The notes under the pieces are model-generated. The model worked only from the letters and a program-made list of their open reading frames with translations, did no database searches and was not told the origin of the DNA. From assembly GCA_964567125.1 (NCBI GenBank), contig CAZMLC010000008.1, positions 1-55,808 on the forward strand: a stretch of 55,808 bases of DNA. The letters run 5' to 3'. Shown in pieces: positions 16,269-24,582 of this stretch. Both the position numbers and the translations under genes were made by a program. Source of the stretch: CAZMLC01 sp964567125. Its GTDB lineage: Bacteria > Verrucomicrobiota > Kiritimatiellia > RFP12 > UBA1067. Position 1 is the first letter of the stretch. Each line of letters begins with the position of its first letter.

Positions 16269-18386
16269 TTATTCGCTTTTCTTCTGCGCGTCGAGGTCGC
16301 GCATGGCTTCGCGGCGGCTCAGCTTGATGCGTCCGCGATCATCCACGGCGATGCACTTGACCCACATCTTGTCGCCGACCTTGCAGACGTCTTCGACTGC
16401 GCCGATGCGGCGATCCGCAAGTTCGCTGATGTGGCAGAGGCCATCCAGCCCCGGCAGGATTTCGACGAAGGCGCCGAATTCCTTGATACCGGTCACCGTG
16501 CCTTCATAGATCTTGCCTTCCTCAGCTTCCGCGGAGATCGAAGAGACTTCGAGCTGGGCGAGCTTCAGCGATTCGCCGTCGCTGGCATAGATGCTGACAA
16601 CGCCGTCGTCGTTGATGTCGATCTGCGCACCGGAGACTTCGCAGATGCGGCGGATGTTGGAGCCGCCAGGACCGATAAGCGCGCCGATCTTGTCGACCGG
16701 AATGTTCATGGTCGTGATGCGCGGTGCATGTTCCGCGAGCTCTGCACGGGAGGTCGGCATGACTTCCTGCATGAAATCGAGGATGTGCAAACGGCCCTGC
16801 TTCGCGCGTTGGAGCGCAGCTTCGACGAGGTCCCAGGTCAGTCCGCGGAGCTTGAGGTCAACCTGGAAGCCGGTGATGCCCTTGCGGGTACCTGCCACCT
16901 TGAAGTCCATGTCGCCGCAGTGATCTTCGGAACCGAGAATGTCGGTCACGAGGATTTTCTTGGTTTCACCTTCTGTGGTGAAGAGACCCACGGAGACGCC
17001 TGCCACAGGAGCCTTGATTGGAATGCCGGCATCCATCATCGCGAGGGCGCCCACGCAGATTGAGGCCATGGAGGACGAGCCGTTGGAGCCCATGACATCC
17101 GAGACCACACGGATCGAATACGGATAATTGTCGGGAACGACGTAGGCGAGCGAACGCTCAGCCAGCGCGCCGTGACCGATCTCGCGACGGCCGAGTCCGC
17201 CCAGTTTGCCGACTTCGCCGGTGCAATACGGAGGGAAGTTATAGTGCAGCATGAAGGCCTTGCTCTTTTCGCCGCCCGTGATGGCGTCGAGTTCCTGCGC
17301 ATCCTTCTTGGTGCCGAGCGTGACCGAGCCGAGGGCTGAGGTCTCGCCGCGTTCGAAAATCGCGGAGCCGTGTGCGCGCGGCAGCACGCCGATCTGCGCG
17401 TACAGCTTGCGGATTTCCTCCGTGCCGCGACCGTCGATACGCTTGCCATCCTCGAGGATGTTCTTGCGCACGAGGTCGATCTCCATGGTGTCGAAGAAGG
17501 TCACGAACGAGGCGTCCGTGACCTCTTCCGGCCACTGGGCGATCATCTTCGCTTTCAGGTCTTCGCGGATCGCCTTGACCGCGGCTTCGCGTTCGAGCTT
17601 GCCCGCGATCAGCAGGGCTTTGCGCAGCGCATCGCCCCCGTTGGCATAAAGGAAGGCCATCTTTTCGGCGTTCGGCTTGAGCTCTTCGATCACTTTCGGC
17701 GCTTTGCCGAGCAGACGACGCAACTCATGCTGCGCGTCGATGATTTTCACGACCTCTTCGTGGCCACGCTTCATGGCTGCGAGGAAATCCTCTTCCGAGA
17801 TTTCTGCGGCGCCGCCTTCCATCATGAGGAAGCGGTCACGCAGTCCAGCATAGACGAGATCCAGATCGCTCTGTTTGCGCTGTTCCTGCGTCGGGTTGAT
17901 CACGAATTCGCCGTTGATGCGCCCCACGCGCACACAGCCGATCGGGCCCATGAAGGGAATTTCGGAGATGTGGAGCGCTGCGGACGAGGCATTGACGGCC
18001 AGCGTGTCGGTTTCGTGGACGCCATCCGTCGAGAAGACGGTATTGTTGATTTGAACGTCGTTGAAATAACCTTCTGGGAAGAGCGGACGAATCGGACGGT
18101 CCGTGATGCGGGCGCAGAGAATCTCTTTTTCAGAAGGACGTTGCTCGCGTTTGAAATATCCGCCCGGGAAACGTCCCGCAGCATAATACTTTTCGCGGTA
18201 CTCGACCTGAAGGGGGAAGAAGTCAATGCCTTCACGCGGCTTGTCGGTGTTGGTGACTGCGGAGAAGACCATGGTGTCGCCAACGCGCACAACAGTTGCG
18301 CCTGCTGCTTGGCGTGCGAGGAGTCCGGTCTCAAAAACCATCGGTAATCCGCCGATTTCGACGGAAACGCAGGTTGTATCTTTCAT
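16269..18386 (-). CDS. pnp: Polynucleotide phosphorylase
   Basis: 705 residues from the ATG at 18386 with AAAGGTAAG upstream; a TTG farther out (18410) would add eight residues and lacks family similarity. PNPase degrades RNA 3'-to-5' using phosphate and is part of the degradosome. Two RNase PH domains are present (the first with FFPLQVEYREKYYAAGRFPGG, the second with LPRAHGSAIFERGETSALGSVTLG), then a KH domain with GALIGPGGSNIRRI near residue 565 and a C-terminal S1 domain with YEGTVTGIKEFGAFVEILPG. Length and order are normal. It follows rpsO in the same direction, the classic rpsO-pnp arrangement, with a terminator between them that allows regulated read-through. Confidence 0.97.
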   Translation of the reverse strand: MKDTTCVSVEIGGLPMVFETGLLARQAAGATVVRVGDTMVFSAVTNTDKPREGIDFFPLQVEYREKYYAAGRFPGGYFKREQRPSEKEILCARITDRPIRPLFPEGYFNDVQINNTVFSTDGVHETDTLAVNASSAALHISEIPFMGPIGCVRVGRINGEFVINPTQEQRKQSDLDLVYAGLRDRFLMMEGGAAEISEEDFLAAMKRGHEEVVKIIDAQHELRRLLGKAPKVIEELKPNAEKMAFLYANGGDALRKALLIAGKLEREAAVKAIREDLKAKMIAQWPEEVTDASFVTFFDTMEIDLVRKNILEDGKRIDGRGTEEIRKLYAQIGVLPRAHGSAIFERGETSALGSVTLGTKKDAQELDAITGGEKSKAFMLHYNFPPYCTGEVGKLGGLGRREIGHGALAERSLAYVVPDNYPYSIRVVSDVMGSNGSSSMASICVGALAMMDAGIPIKAPVAGVSVGLFTTEGETKKILVTDILGSEDHCGDMDFKVAGTRKGITGFQVDLKLRGLTWDLVEAALQRAKQGRLHILDFMQEVMPTSRAELAEHAPRITTMNIPVDKIGALIGPGGSNIRRICEVSGAQIDINDDGVVSIYASDGESLKLAQLEVSSISAEAEEGKIYEGTVTGIKEFGAFVEILPGLDGLCHISELADRRIGAVEDVCKVGDKMWVKCIAVDDRGRIKLSRREAMRDLDAQKKSE

Positions 18387-18482
18387 CTGTCTTACCTTTC
18401 TGACGGACAAGGACCGGAAAGCTTCTGTCAGGGATGACTACCCACACGGGTAAAAGAGTCCGCAAGAAAAGGAGGGTCATGT

Positions 18483-18518
18483 GAAAAAAAGCCTGACGCA
18501 CATGTCAGGCTTTTTTCA
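18483..18518 (-). terminator. Rho-independent terminator of rpsO
   Basis: The inverted repeat GCCTGAC/GTCAGGC (18491-18497 and 18504-18510) has a six-base loop and is extended on both sides by A and T runs. It lies ten bases after the rpsO stop and about 100 bases before the pnp start, so it would partly separate the two genes. Confidence 0.9.
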
Positions 18519-18528
18519 TGCGATGCGC

Positions 18529-18792
18529 TTAGCGACGCAGGCCAAGATCTTTGACCAGCTTCGTGTACGCAGGTGCGTCTGTACGCTTCAGATACTCAAG
18601 AAGGCTACGGCGGTTGTTGACCTTGCGGATCAGGCCGTAACGGGAATGATGATCCTTCTTGTTGATCTTGAGATGCTCGGTGAGGTATTCGATTTCCTTC
18701 GTGAGCGTCGCGATCTGGACCTCACTGGAACCGGTGTCACGGTCGTGACGTTGAAATTGCTTGCGAACGGTTGATTTATCGATCTGACTCAT
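18529..18792 (-). CDS. rpsO: 30S ribosomal protein S15
   Basis: 87 residues, the normal size of bacterial S15. It binds the central domain of 16S rRNA early in small-subunit assembly. Conserved features are the GSSEVQIATLT segment near residue 20, the KDHHSRYGLIRKVNNRRSLLEYLK stretch that carries the rRNA-contacting His-His-Ser-Arg, and the C-terminal Tyr-Leu-Lys-rich helix. The ATG follows a purine-rich leader; a consensus promoter lies about 55 bases upstream. pnp is next in the same direction. Confidence 0.97.
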   Translation of the reverse strand: MSQIDKSTVRKQFQRHDRDTGSSEVQIATLTKEIEYLTEHLKINKKDHHSRYGLIRKVNNRRSLLEYLKRTDAPAYTKLVKDLGLRR

Positions 18793-18847
18793 AGTGCTTG
18801 GCGGTCCTTGTTCCGCTTGTTTCTTTTTCTGTTAACTTTCCGCGTGA

Positions 18848-18876
18848 ATAATAGACAAAAACCCCGCAAAAGTCAA
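18848..18876 (-). promoter_or_regulatory. Strong sigma-70-type promoter of rpsO
   Basis: On the minus strand TTGACT (18876-18871) and TATTAT (18853-18848) are exactly 17 bases apart. Transcription would start near 18841, giving a leader of about 48 bases. In other bacteria this leader holds the S15 autoregulation site; no such structure was identified here. Confidence 0.75.
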
Positions 18877-18879
18877 GCG

Positions 18880-19076
18880 TAACCAGGCCTCAGTCAGAGG
18901 TGGTGGACCCGCAGCGGGGAATGTATCCTTAGACACACCGCAGGAAGAGCCGCAAACTATAGCGGAAACAACAGGGCTCTGTCAAGCGGCAAAACGGGAA
19001 AACCGCTGTTTCGCGCTTGATTGGAGTGTGTCGAACATGTTACGGTGATTAAAAACCGTCGGGGGAGGAGCGAACG
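18880..19076. other. Non-coding stretch between rpsO and the PLC-like gene
   Basis: About 200 bases without a supported gene. Three small inverted repeats follow each other at about 18890-18942 (CCTC/GAGG around 18892-18904, CCCG/CGGG around 18910-18920, and a GTATC/GACAC-type pairing around 18927-18940). A further CAAGCG/CGCTTG pair lies near 18982-19018. No tRNA or known RNA pattern fits. GGGGGAGGAG at 19062-19071 is the ribosome-binding site of the next gene. Confidence 0.4.
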
Positions 19077-20333
19077 ATGAAATGTATGGGAATCATCAGC
19101 GTTATTCTTTGCCATGCAGGGCTCTGTATGGGATGGGGGGCGCCGCACGGCTCCATATCGCGTGTGGCCGTGAGCGTGCTGCCGGCCGCGTATCAGGAGC
19201 AATGGGGATCGGAGGCGGACGCCTTTGCGCGCACCTACTGTGTCTATCCGGATACCGTCTACACCAGCACGGATGCGGCGCAGTACTGTAGCTTGCCGTG
19301 GCGCTCGGCTGAGCGTTATGTCGTCACGTTCCACCTGCCGGGCGATCCCCAGGAGAACTATGCGATTGTGCGCCATCTTGTCGGGCGCATCACGGCGGCG
19401 TGGCGCAGCGGCAATGTGCGCGAGGCCGCGCGCTATTCCGGCGTACTGGCGCACGTGATCGAGGATTGGAGTTGCCCGGCTCACGTGACGGTGGAGGATA
19501 ACATGTTCACGCTTTTCCAGCAGTATTTGCCGCCGCCTGCGGCCGAAGAGGGGATGCTGCTGCACAGTCCGCTTGAGGGAGCGACCTTCACGCCCGAGAT
19601 CGGTCGTTATCAGCCCGTGCAGCTGGGCGATACCGACGATGCCATCGCCTTTACGCTGCTCTGGCACATTCAGCACGGCACCGTGTTCGCGCGGCAGCAG
19701 CTCGTGCCGATGATCGAGGCGTGGTACCGCAAGGACTTGGCGACGGTTGCGGAGCTGCAAAAGCGCGCTGCGGAGTATGGCGCGCGCCTGGTTGCGGATA
19801 TGCTATTTTCAACGCAGAGTCTGGGACATGGAAACGTCGCGCGTCAAAAGGATTCCAGCGTTGCGCTGACCGCGCTGTTTCCACTCGAGGCACCGCAGCT
19901 CTACTTTCCGCAGCGCACCTTTTTTTCCAAGCCGTATTGGGGATATCCGTTGATCAACGGGCACATGCAGGCGGGCAAGGGAAAGGTGGCACTGGCCTTG
20001 CAGCATGAAGGACGGCGCGTGGCGGTTGAGGGCATTGGCGTGGGGACAGCGTCGCAGCTGAGTTACGCGCTGCCGTGCGATTTGTTCCAGCATTTTCAGA
20101 CGCTGGTCGGCTTGCATGTTGATTTAGGCGCCGAGGGTGCGGTGACCTTTTCTGTTTTCGGCAATGGGACGCTGCTCAAACAGGTCGATGTCGCAGGCAG
20201 TACCAATGCCGTGCTGCTCGATGTGCCGCTGAGCGGCGTGACCAACGTGCAGTTGCGCGTGCGGTCAAAGGGTAAACATACCGGGAGCGGCAACTACGCG
20301 GTCTTGGGAAATCCCCGCCTGCTGCGCGATTAA
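19077..20333 (+). CDS. Secreted phospholipase C/S1-P1-like protein with C-terminal NPCBM domain
   Basis: 418 residues with a signal peptide ending just before Trp-Gly-Ala-Pro-His, so the mature protein begins with Trp, as in zinc-dependent phospholipase C and S1/P1 nuclease, where the N-terminal Trp is a zinc ligand. Other ligand candidates fit the fold: His in APHGSIS, and the helix YSGVLAHVIEDWSCPAHV with two His and an Asp spaced as in the metal site. Residues about 285-418 form a second domain of beta strands with VEGIGVGTASQLSYAL, FQTLVGLHVDLG and GAVTFSVFGNG, typical of NPCBM-type carbohydrate-binding modules. Substrate (phospholipid or nucleic acid) cannot be decided. A strong ribosome-binding site precedes the ATG. 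The 3' end overlaps the convergent gene by four bases. Confidence 0.65.
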   Translation: MKCMGIISVILCHAGLCMGWGAPHGSISRVAVSVLPAAYQEQWGSEADAFARTYCVYPDTVYTSTDAAQYCSLPWRSAERYVVTFHLPGDPQENYAIVRHLVGRITAAWRSGNVREAARYSGVLAHVIEDWSCPAHVTVEDNMFTLFQQYLPPPAAEEGMLLHSPLEGATFTPEIGRYQPVQLGDTDDAIAFTLLWHIQHGTVFARQQLVPMIEAWYRKDLATVAELQKRAAEYGARLVADMLFSTQSLGHGNVARQKDSSVALTALFPLEAPQLYFPQRTFFSKPYWGYPLINGHMQAGKGKVALALQHEGRRVAVEGIGVGTASQLSYALPCDLFQHFQTLVGLHVDLGAEGAVTFSVFGNGTLLKQVDVAGSTNAVLLDVPLSGVTNVQLRVRSKGKHTGSGNYAVLGNPRLLRD

Positions 20334-21106
20334 CGTGCGTCCGTACAGCTCCACGTACGTTCAACGCCATTGACCTTCCACGACGTGAGCGAGGCATGGA
20401 TGGTGCCGAAGGACGTTTTGATTTCCGCGGCGAGCAGGAGGGGCAGGTGGACGGCAAAATAGGCTCGTTTGGGCACGGCTTTCGCAAAGAGTTTGGTGGA
20501 TGGCGAGCTGAGATTCACTTCGATGGCCTGCATTTTTCCGGCTTCGGTGCGGATCCGTTCCGGGGCTTTTGTCTCGACGCGCAACGGATAGATCTTCCCG
20601 TCGGCAATGAGCGTCAGATCCTGCTGTAAAGGGTCTTTCCTGTACTGCAGCGTCTTGCCAAGATCGAGAAAGAGCGCAAACATATCGTGAGCATCCTTCG
20701 GAATATCAATGCGCTCAAGCGCCTTCTCATGGCGGTTCGTCCGGATGCAGATGCCAGCCTCGGGCCAGAAGGTAAAGGACTCCTTGCGCTGGAAGCGATT
20801 CTCTTTGACATCCTTGGTTACCGTGATGCAGGGGCCTTGGGGTGATTTTTCTGTTTCGCTGCGGATGTGGTCATCAATATTTGCGCCCATGGTCGCGAGC
20901 CAGTGCGAACTCTTCAGGTGGAGGCTGCGCGTGAGTGTACCATCCGCCGCTTGGCTGTGCCACAGCTTCATGGTGCCGATGTTGATGCCGCTGTAGGTGA
21001 CTGTAAATTCGAGCACTTCTTCGGCGTGTACGACGCCGGCGATCAGGCTGAGCCCGACAAGACACAGCATACGGAGAGATGAGCGCTGGCGTATTGCACC
21101 GTGCAT
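20330..21106 (-). CDS. DUF3108 domain-containing exported protein
   Basis: 258 residues with a signal peptide (LCLVGLSLIAGVVHA). The mature part starts EEVLEFTVTYSGINIGTMKL and continues with HLKSSHWLATMG, an arrangement of short beta strands typical of DUF3108, a periplasmic all-beta family found in many Gram-negative bacteria and often encoded near envelope genes. Function is unknown. It overlaps the convergent PLC-like gene by four bases. The xylanase gene ends six bases... upstream in the same direction, so DUF3108 may be the last gene of that transcript. Confidence 0.75.
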   Translation of the reverse strand: MHGAIRQRSSLRMLCLVGLSLIAGVVHAEEVLEFTVTYSGINIGTMKLWHSQAADGTLTRSLHLKSSHWLATMGANIDDHIRSETEKSPQGPCITVTKDVKENRFQRKESFTFWPEAGICIRTNRHEKALERIDIPKDAHDMFALFLDLGKTLQYRKDPLQQDLTLIADGKIYPLRVETKAPERIRTEAGKMQAIEVNLSSPSTKLFAKAVPKRAYFAVHLPLLLAAEIKTSFGTIHASLTSWKVNGVERTWSCTDAR

Positions 21107-21111
21107 AGCGA

Positions 21112-22896
21112 TTAGTCCAGTTGGATACGGAGGCGTTCGGGTTTGACGAGGCGGAGGTACTGTTTGAGGGCGTGGCGCGGCGTCTGGACGATGATCTCAT
21201 AATCGCCCTCAAAACCGCGTACAGTAAAGGTTCCGTCCGTGCGTGTTCTGCCCTTCTCCCGCGTCTTCCATTTGCGCGTGACCCATTCCAACCAGACTTC
21301 GCCTGCTGGGCGGAGGCTCCAGTCGGAGCGGTAGTAGGCTGCGTTCGGACGCCAATGCGCCTCTTCCCAGAAACCCCAGGTGAGCACAGCAACCACGGCG
21401 GGATGGCTGTAGACCGCGATCAGGAAATCGCGCGTAAATTCAGCCTGGAACTGCTCGTCGAGCGTGTCGATGTCATGTTCCGTAATGGTGATCTTCAGGC
21501 CGAGCTTGGCGAAACGGTCGAGAATGGCGAGGATCCGTTCTGGCGGTGTGGGGGTGCTGCCGAAATGGGATTGCATGCCGAGTCCATGAATCGGCGCGCC
21601 CTTATCGATCAGCATGCGCAGGGTCTTCTCGAAGTGCGCCTGATGCGCGGTGTCGAGCCCGCCGGCGGAGAGGATCGCGTAGTCGTTCAGGTAGAGGTTC
21701 ACCTGAGGGTCCTGGCGATGCGCCAATTTAAACCAGGTGACCATTTCATCGGTGCCGAGCAATTTGAGCAGGTCGGTGTTGTCGTAGGGCTCGTTGACAA
21801 CATCCCAGTCTACAACCAGGCCACGCAGGGCCTGGACTTCGTTGGTGATGTGCGTGTGGATGCGTGCGCGCAAGGCTGCCGGTGATGCGGCCAGTGTTTT
21901 CAGTTCTTTCGGCGTGTTGCGCCAGGAGGGCCAGACGAGGCAGTGCCCGCGCACCTCGATTTTGTTGAACGCGAGCCAGTTCGCCGCGTCGAGAACCATC
22001 TGTTGCCGCTGGCGGTTTTCCCAGCTTGACCACTTCAGGTCGTTTTCAAAAACAACGCGCGAAAAGCAGTTGCTGATGATCTCGCGATAGCGCTCACCTG
22101 CGCTGTCCTTGCGCAGGATATTGGCTGCGGTGACCGCCGCGCCCCAGCCGAAGGCCTGCCGCGTCTGCCGGACAATGATCGTCGCATTCGAAACGGGTTT
22201 CCCCTGGGCGTCGACCACGTGCACCACGAGCTCTTTTTTGCGCAGAGTCTCGATGCGTTGCAGCGCATCCTTGCGCCATTGCGCATCCGGTTCCATGCCG
22301 GGGTAGGTGATGCGCATGCGCGGCAGCTGGTTGACGGTCACGGTCTTGCCGAAGGAGAGGACGTGAAAATCCGCGAACTCGACGGTCTGAAGATCAAGGC
22401 CGAGATGGAATCCCGCGCTGGCGGTTCCGGCGGCATAGCGCGCTTCAGCTATAAAGGGGACATAATATTCCTGCCATTCGCGTGTGAGTTCGAATTCGTG
22501 ATTCAGCGACTTGGTGTGCGGCGCTTTGCGTTCTTCGAAGATCGCCCGGACGCGACCGTTGCCGCGTTCATTGGGCGTGGCAACGGTACGCGCAAAAAAG
22601 CGCATGAGGAGGACATCATTTTTCTCGATCGGAACGGCTGTTTCAAATTGGAATTGGAGATCCCAGCCATTGGCGGGAAGCGCGGTGACGGCGACCTGAA
22701 CAACATCGCGGTAGAGTCCGTTTGTCGGTGCGTAGCGCACGATCGTTCCGTATTTGTTCTCGCTCTTCGGCTTGAGCGTTGTCAGCGGTGCAGGGGGCAG
22801 AACCTCGATGCCTTTGCTGGGCAGTTCAAGTCCCGCGACATTCCCTGCACATACCGTGATCAACACAAGAACGCACAACCCAGTCAGTTTATTCAT
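21112..22896 (-). CDS. Secreted endo-1,4-beta-xylanase, GH10, with N-terminal carbohydrate-binding-like domain
   Basis: 594 residues from the ATG at 22896, which gives a signal peptide (LTGLCVLVLITVCAG); the frame is open further upstream but only through a terminator hairpin. Residues about 40-190 are a beta-sandwich like CBM4/9-type modules (NGWDLQFQFETAVPI, WQEYYVPFIAEARY). The GH10 barrel follows: WENRQRQQMVLDAANWLAFN, RGHCLVWPSW, then DWDVVNEPYDN with the acid/base Glu near residue 370 and ITITEHDID with the nucleophile Glu near residue 472. A short Ig-like segment (VVHVVDAQGKPVSNATIIVRQ) precedes the barrel. GH10 enzymes cleave xylan with retention. It sits behind a secreted isomerase-like gene. 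The last 60 residues include a short Gly-rich beta segment. Confidence 0.9.
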   Translation of the reverse strand: MNKLTGLCVLVLITVCAGNVAGLELPSKGIEVLPPAPLTTLKPKSENKYGTIVRYAPTNGLYRDVVQVAVTALPANGWDLQFQFETAVPIEKNDVLLMRFFARTVATPNERGNGRVRAIFEERKAPHTKSLNHEFELTREWQEYYVPFIAEARYAAGTASAGFHLGLDLQTVEFADFHVLSFGKTVTVNQLPRMRITYPGMEPDAQWRKDALQRIETLRKKELVVHVVDAQGKPVSNATIIVRQTRQAFGWGAAVTAANILRKDSAGERYREIISNCFSRVVFENDLKWSSWENRQRQQMVLDAANWLAFNKIEVRGHCLVWPSWRNTPKELKTLAASPAALRARIHTHITNEVQALRGLVVDWDVVNEPYDNTDLLKLLGTDEMVTWFKLAHRQDPQVNLYLNDYAILSAGGLDTAHQAHFEKTLRMLIDKGAPIHGLGMQSHFGSTPTPPERILAILDRFAKLGLKITITEHDIDTLDEQFQAEFTRDFLIAVYSHPAVVAVLTWGFWEEAHWRPNAAYYRSDWSLRPAGEVWLEWVTRKWKTREKGRTRTDGTFTVRGFEGDYEIIVQTPRHALKQYLRLVKPERLRIQLD

Positions 22897-22919
22897 GCAC
22901 GTGCTCCAAAACAATGAAA

Positions 22920-22952
22920 CCCGTCTGCGCGGTCTTCGCGTGTACAGACGGG
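22920..22952 (-). terminator. Hairpin between the isomerase-like and xylanase genes
   Basis: CCCGTCTG and CAGACGGG flank an inner CGCG/CGCG pair. On the minus strand the stem is followed by TTTCATTGTTTT. This would end the isomerase-like transcript, possibly incompletely. It also covers the open frame upstream of the xylanase ATG, supporting the chosen start. Confidence 0.6.
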
Positions 22953-22970
22953 GTGAGGCGTAAAACGGGA

Positions 22971-23837
22971 TTAACCCATCTGCTTCTTCATGGTGGCCAA
23001 GGCTTTTTTCCAGGACGCTTCCACGTTTTCCTTGGGCCACGAACATTCGCAGGAGACACCGCCTGTATAGTGAATGTCGCGCAGGGCTTTAAAGAACGCG
23101 GAGAGATCCTCATCCGCTGTGCCAGGGGCTTTGCGACCCTGCAACTCCGCGATGTGGCAATGGCGGATACGGTTTCCGGCTTTGCGGATGGAGTCGGCCG
23201 ACTCATTCTCTTTCATCATGTGATAGAAGTCAGCGAGCAACTGGATGCGCGGATGGTTGATCGCATCGACATACTCAATACCTTCCGCGACGGAGTTGAG
23301 CAAATTGGTTTCGCTTGTGTTGAGCGGTTCCAGGACGATGGTGACGCGGCAGTTGGCAATCCGCTTGCCGAGCGCTTGGCAAAAGGAGATGAACTGTTTT
23401 TTTGCCTCTGCCGCCGCGAATCCCTCGGGGACCTGGCGCGCCTTGCCGCTGCCGAGGACGATAAAGGGGATGTTGGCCTTGTCTGCGCGCTGGCAGGCGA
23501 TTTCCGCATAGGCGAGCGCCGCATCGTGATCGACAGTCGGGCCGGTCAATTTGAACTTGGCCGGAATGAAGCCGTTGCACGATTGAATCGGCAGGGCGCT
23601 GGTGATTATTTTCGCCAGATCCGTTGCGAATTTAGCATCGTCGACATCGGGTTTCAGCAGTCCGCTGACGCCGCATTCGATGCAGTCAAAGCCCGCAGCT
23701 TTGAGTTTTTCTGCGCGATCCAGATTTGCACAGATCCCCAATTTAATGGGCGCGGTTGAATTGGCCATAGCGAGAAAAGGTTGCGCTGCGAACGTTGCGG
23801 TTACAGCGTGGGTGAATGCGCGTCGTGAGAGATTCAT
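22971..23837 (-). CDS. Secreted sugar-phosphate-isomerase/epimerase-like TIM barrel
   Basis: 288 residues. The N-terminus MNLSRRAFTHAVTATFAAQP has a twin-arginine-like motif (SRRAF) and a hydrophobic stretch ending in Ala-Met-Ala, so Tat export is likely. The rest matches the xylose isomerase-like AP endonuclease-2 barrel: KLGICANLDRAEKLKAAGFDCIECG at the start, TIVLEPLN with a metal-site Glu, IQLLADFYHM with an Asp, and ECSWP with a late Glu. Members of this family act on sugars, hydroxypyruvate or keto-sugars; the substrate is unknown. It precedes the GH10 xylanase, so a role in sugar processing outside the cytoplasm is possible. An AAGGA site precedes the ATG. Confidence 0.75.
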   Translation of the reverse strand: MNLSRRAFTHAVTATFAAQPFLAMANSTAPIKLGICANLDRAEKLKAAGFDCIECGVSGLLKPDVDDAKFATDLAKIITSALPIQSCNGFIPAKFKLTGPTVDHDAALAYAEIACQRADKANIPFIVLGSGKARQVPEGFAAAEAKKQFISFCQALGKRIANCRVTIVLEPLNTSETNLLNSVAEGIEYVDAINHPRIQLLADFYHMMKENESADSIRKAGNRIRHCHIAELQGRKAPGTADEDLSAFFKALRDIHYTGGVSCECSWPKENVEASWKKALATMKKQMG

Positions 23838-23889
23838 TGGTGAAATCCTTCCGTGTCATCCTAAAATCAGAAACCAAACATTGCTAAGG

Positions 23890-23919
23890 AGTATACCACG
23901 AACGCCAGCATCAATTCAA
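23890..23919 (-). promoter_or_regulatory. Promoter of the secreted isomerase-like gene
   Basis: On the minus strand TTGAAT (23919-23914) and TATACT (23895-23890) are 18 bases apart, about 50 bases before the start codon. It lies directly behind the end of the cytochrome operon. Confidence 0.55.
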
Positions 23920-23927
23920 ACAGGTTT

Positions 23928-24563
23928 TCACGCTTTCAGCAGGCTGGCCAGCAGCGCCCCCAGCGTGATCGCAAGCAGGAGGTCGCTATCGAGAAAACAG
24001 GCGCTGGCCGTTGCGACGATCAGCGGGAGGACAGTCGCCGGTGTATAGGAGAAATGATGCGTCTCCGGCGCGACGCGAACACGCTGGTCGCGCGTCGGGG
24101 TGATCCGCAAGGTCACGGCCTGCTGTGCGGGAAGGGGCAGCGGTAGCGGATGTTCCGCGATCCAGATGCCGGGATAATCCAGACGTGCTTTGCGCTCAAC
24201 GCAGTAAGTCATCGCCAGATCATTCTGGACCATCTCCAGCGTCGGCGTATAGCGGGATGATGCGGAACGGAAATGATGGAGACGGATGCGGAATGGGCGC
24301 TGGTTTTTCAGTGCGGCCTGAAGCAGGCCGTGCAGCGCCTGAAAAAAGGGGGTTGCACGGGGTTCATCCGGATCGAAGGTGAAGGCATAGGTCGCGATCC
24401 TGCGGGTTTTGAAAAATGCATACCAGCGGATGAAGAGAAAGGTCAGCGCGGCCAGCAGATAATGGTGGAGATGATTGCCGGAAATCCAGCCGGCGAGCGC
24501 CGTCGTTCCCAGCGCGTAGAGCAAGGGGATAGTCGTAAAAGCGGCGAGGCGTGAGAGAATCAT
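23928..24563 (-). CDS. Unknown membrane protein, last gene of the cytochrome/chorismatase operon
   Basis: 211 residues. Two hydrophobic segments lie at the N-terminus (about 8-45) and two short ones at the C-terminus (about 175-210); the central 120 residues are soluble, basic and rich in beta-type stretches (RPFRIRLHHF, AVTLRITPTRDQ). I do not recognise a family and see no CXXCH or metal motif. Its start lies 19 bases after the ccsA stop, and it is co-directional with five upstream genes, so it is likely part of the same operon. It may be an accessory factor for cytochrome maturation or for the small-molecule pathway, but that is a guess. Confidence 0.6.
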   Translation of the reverse strand: MILSRLAAFTTIPLLYALGTTALAGWISGNHLHHYLLAALTFLFIRWYAFFKTRRIATYAFTFDPDEPRATPFFQALHGLLQAALKNQRPFRIRLHHFRSASSRYTPTLEMVQNDLAMTYCVERKARLDYPGIWIAEHPLPLPLPAQQAVTLRITPTRDQRVRVAPETHHFSYTPATVLPLIVATASACFLDSDLLLAITLGALLASLLKA

Positions 24564-24582
24564 CGAGACTCCTCGAAAAAAC

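Noticed and set aside
18387..18410. TTG start extending pnp by eight residues
   Set aside because: The ATG at 18386 has a better ribosome-binding site and matches the family's N-terminus.
18888..18960. tRNA-like structure on the minus strand
   Set aside because: No acceptor stem of seven pairs, no T-loop GTTCRA and no anticodon arm can be placed.
22897..23046. Longer xylanase start
   Set aside because: The extension passes through a terminator-like hairpin and into the preceding gene; the ATG at 22896 yields a signal peptide.
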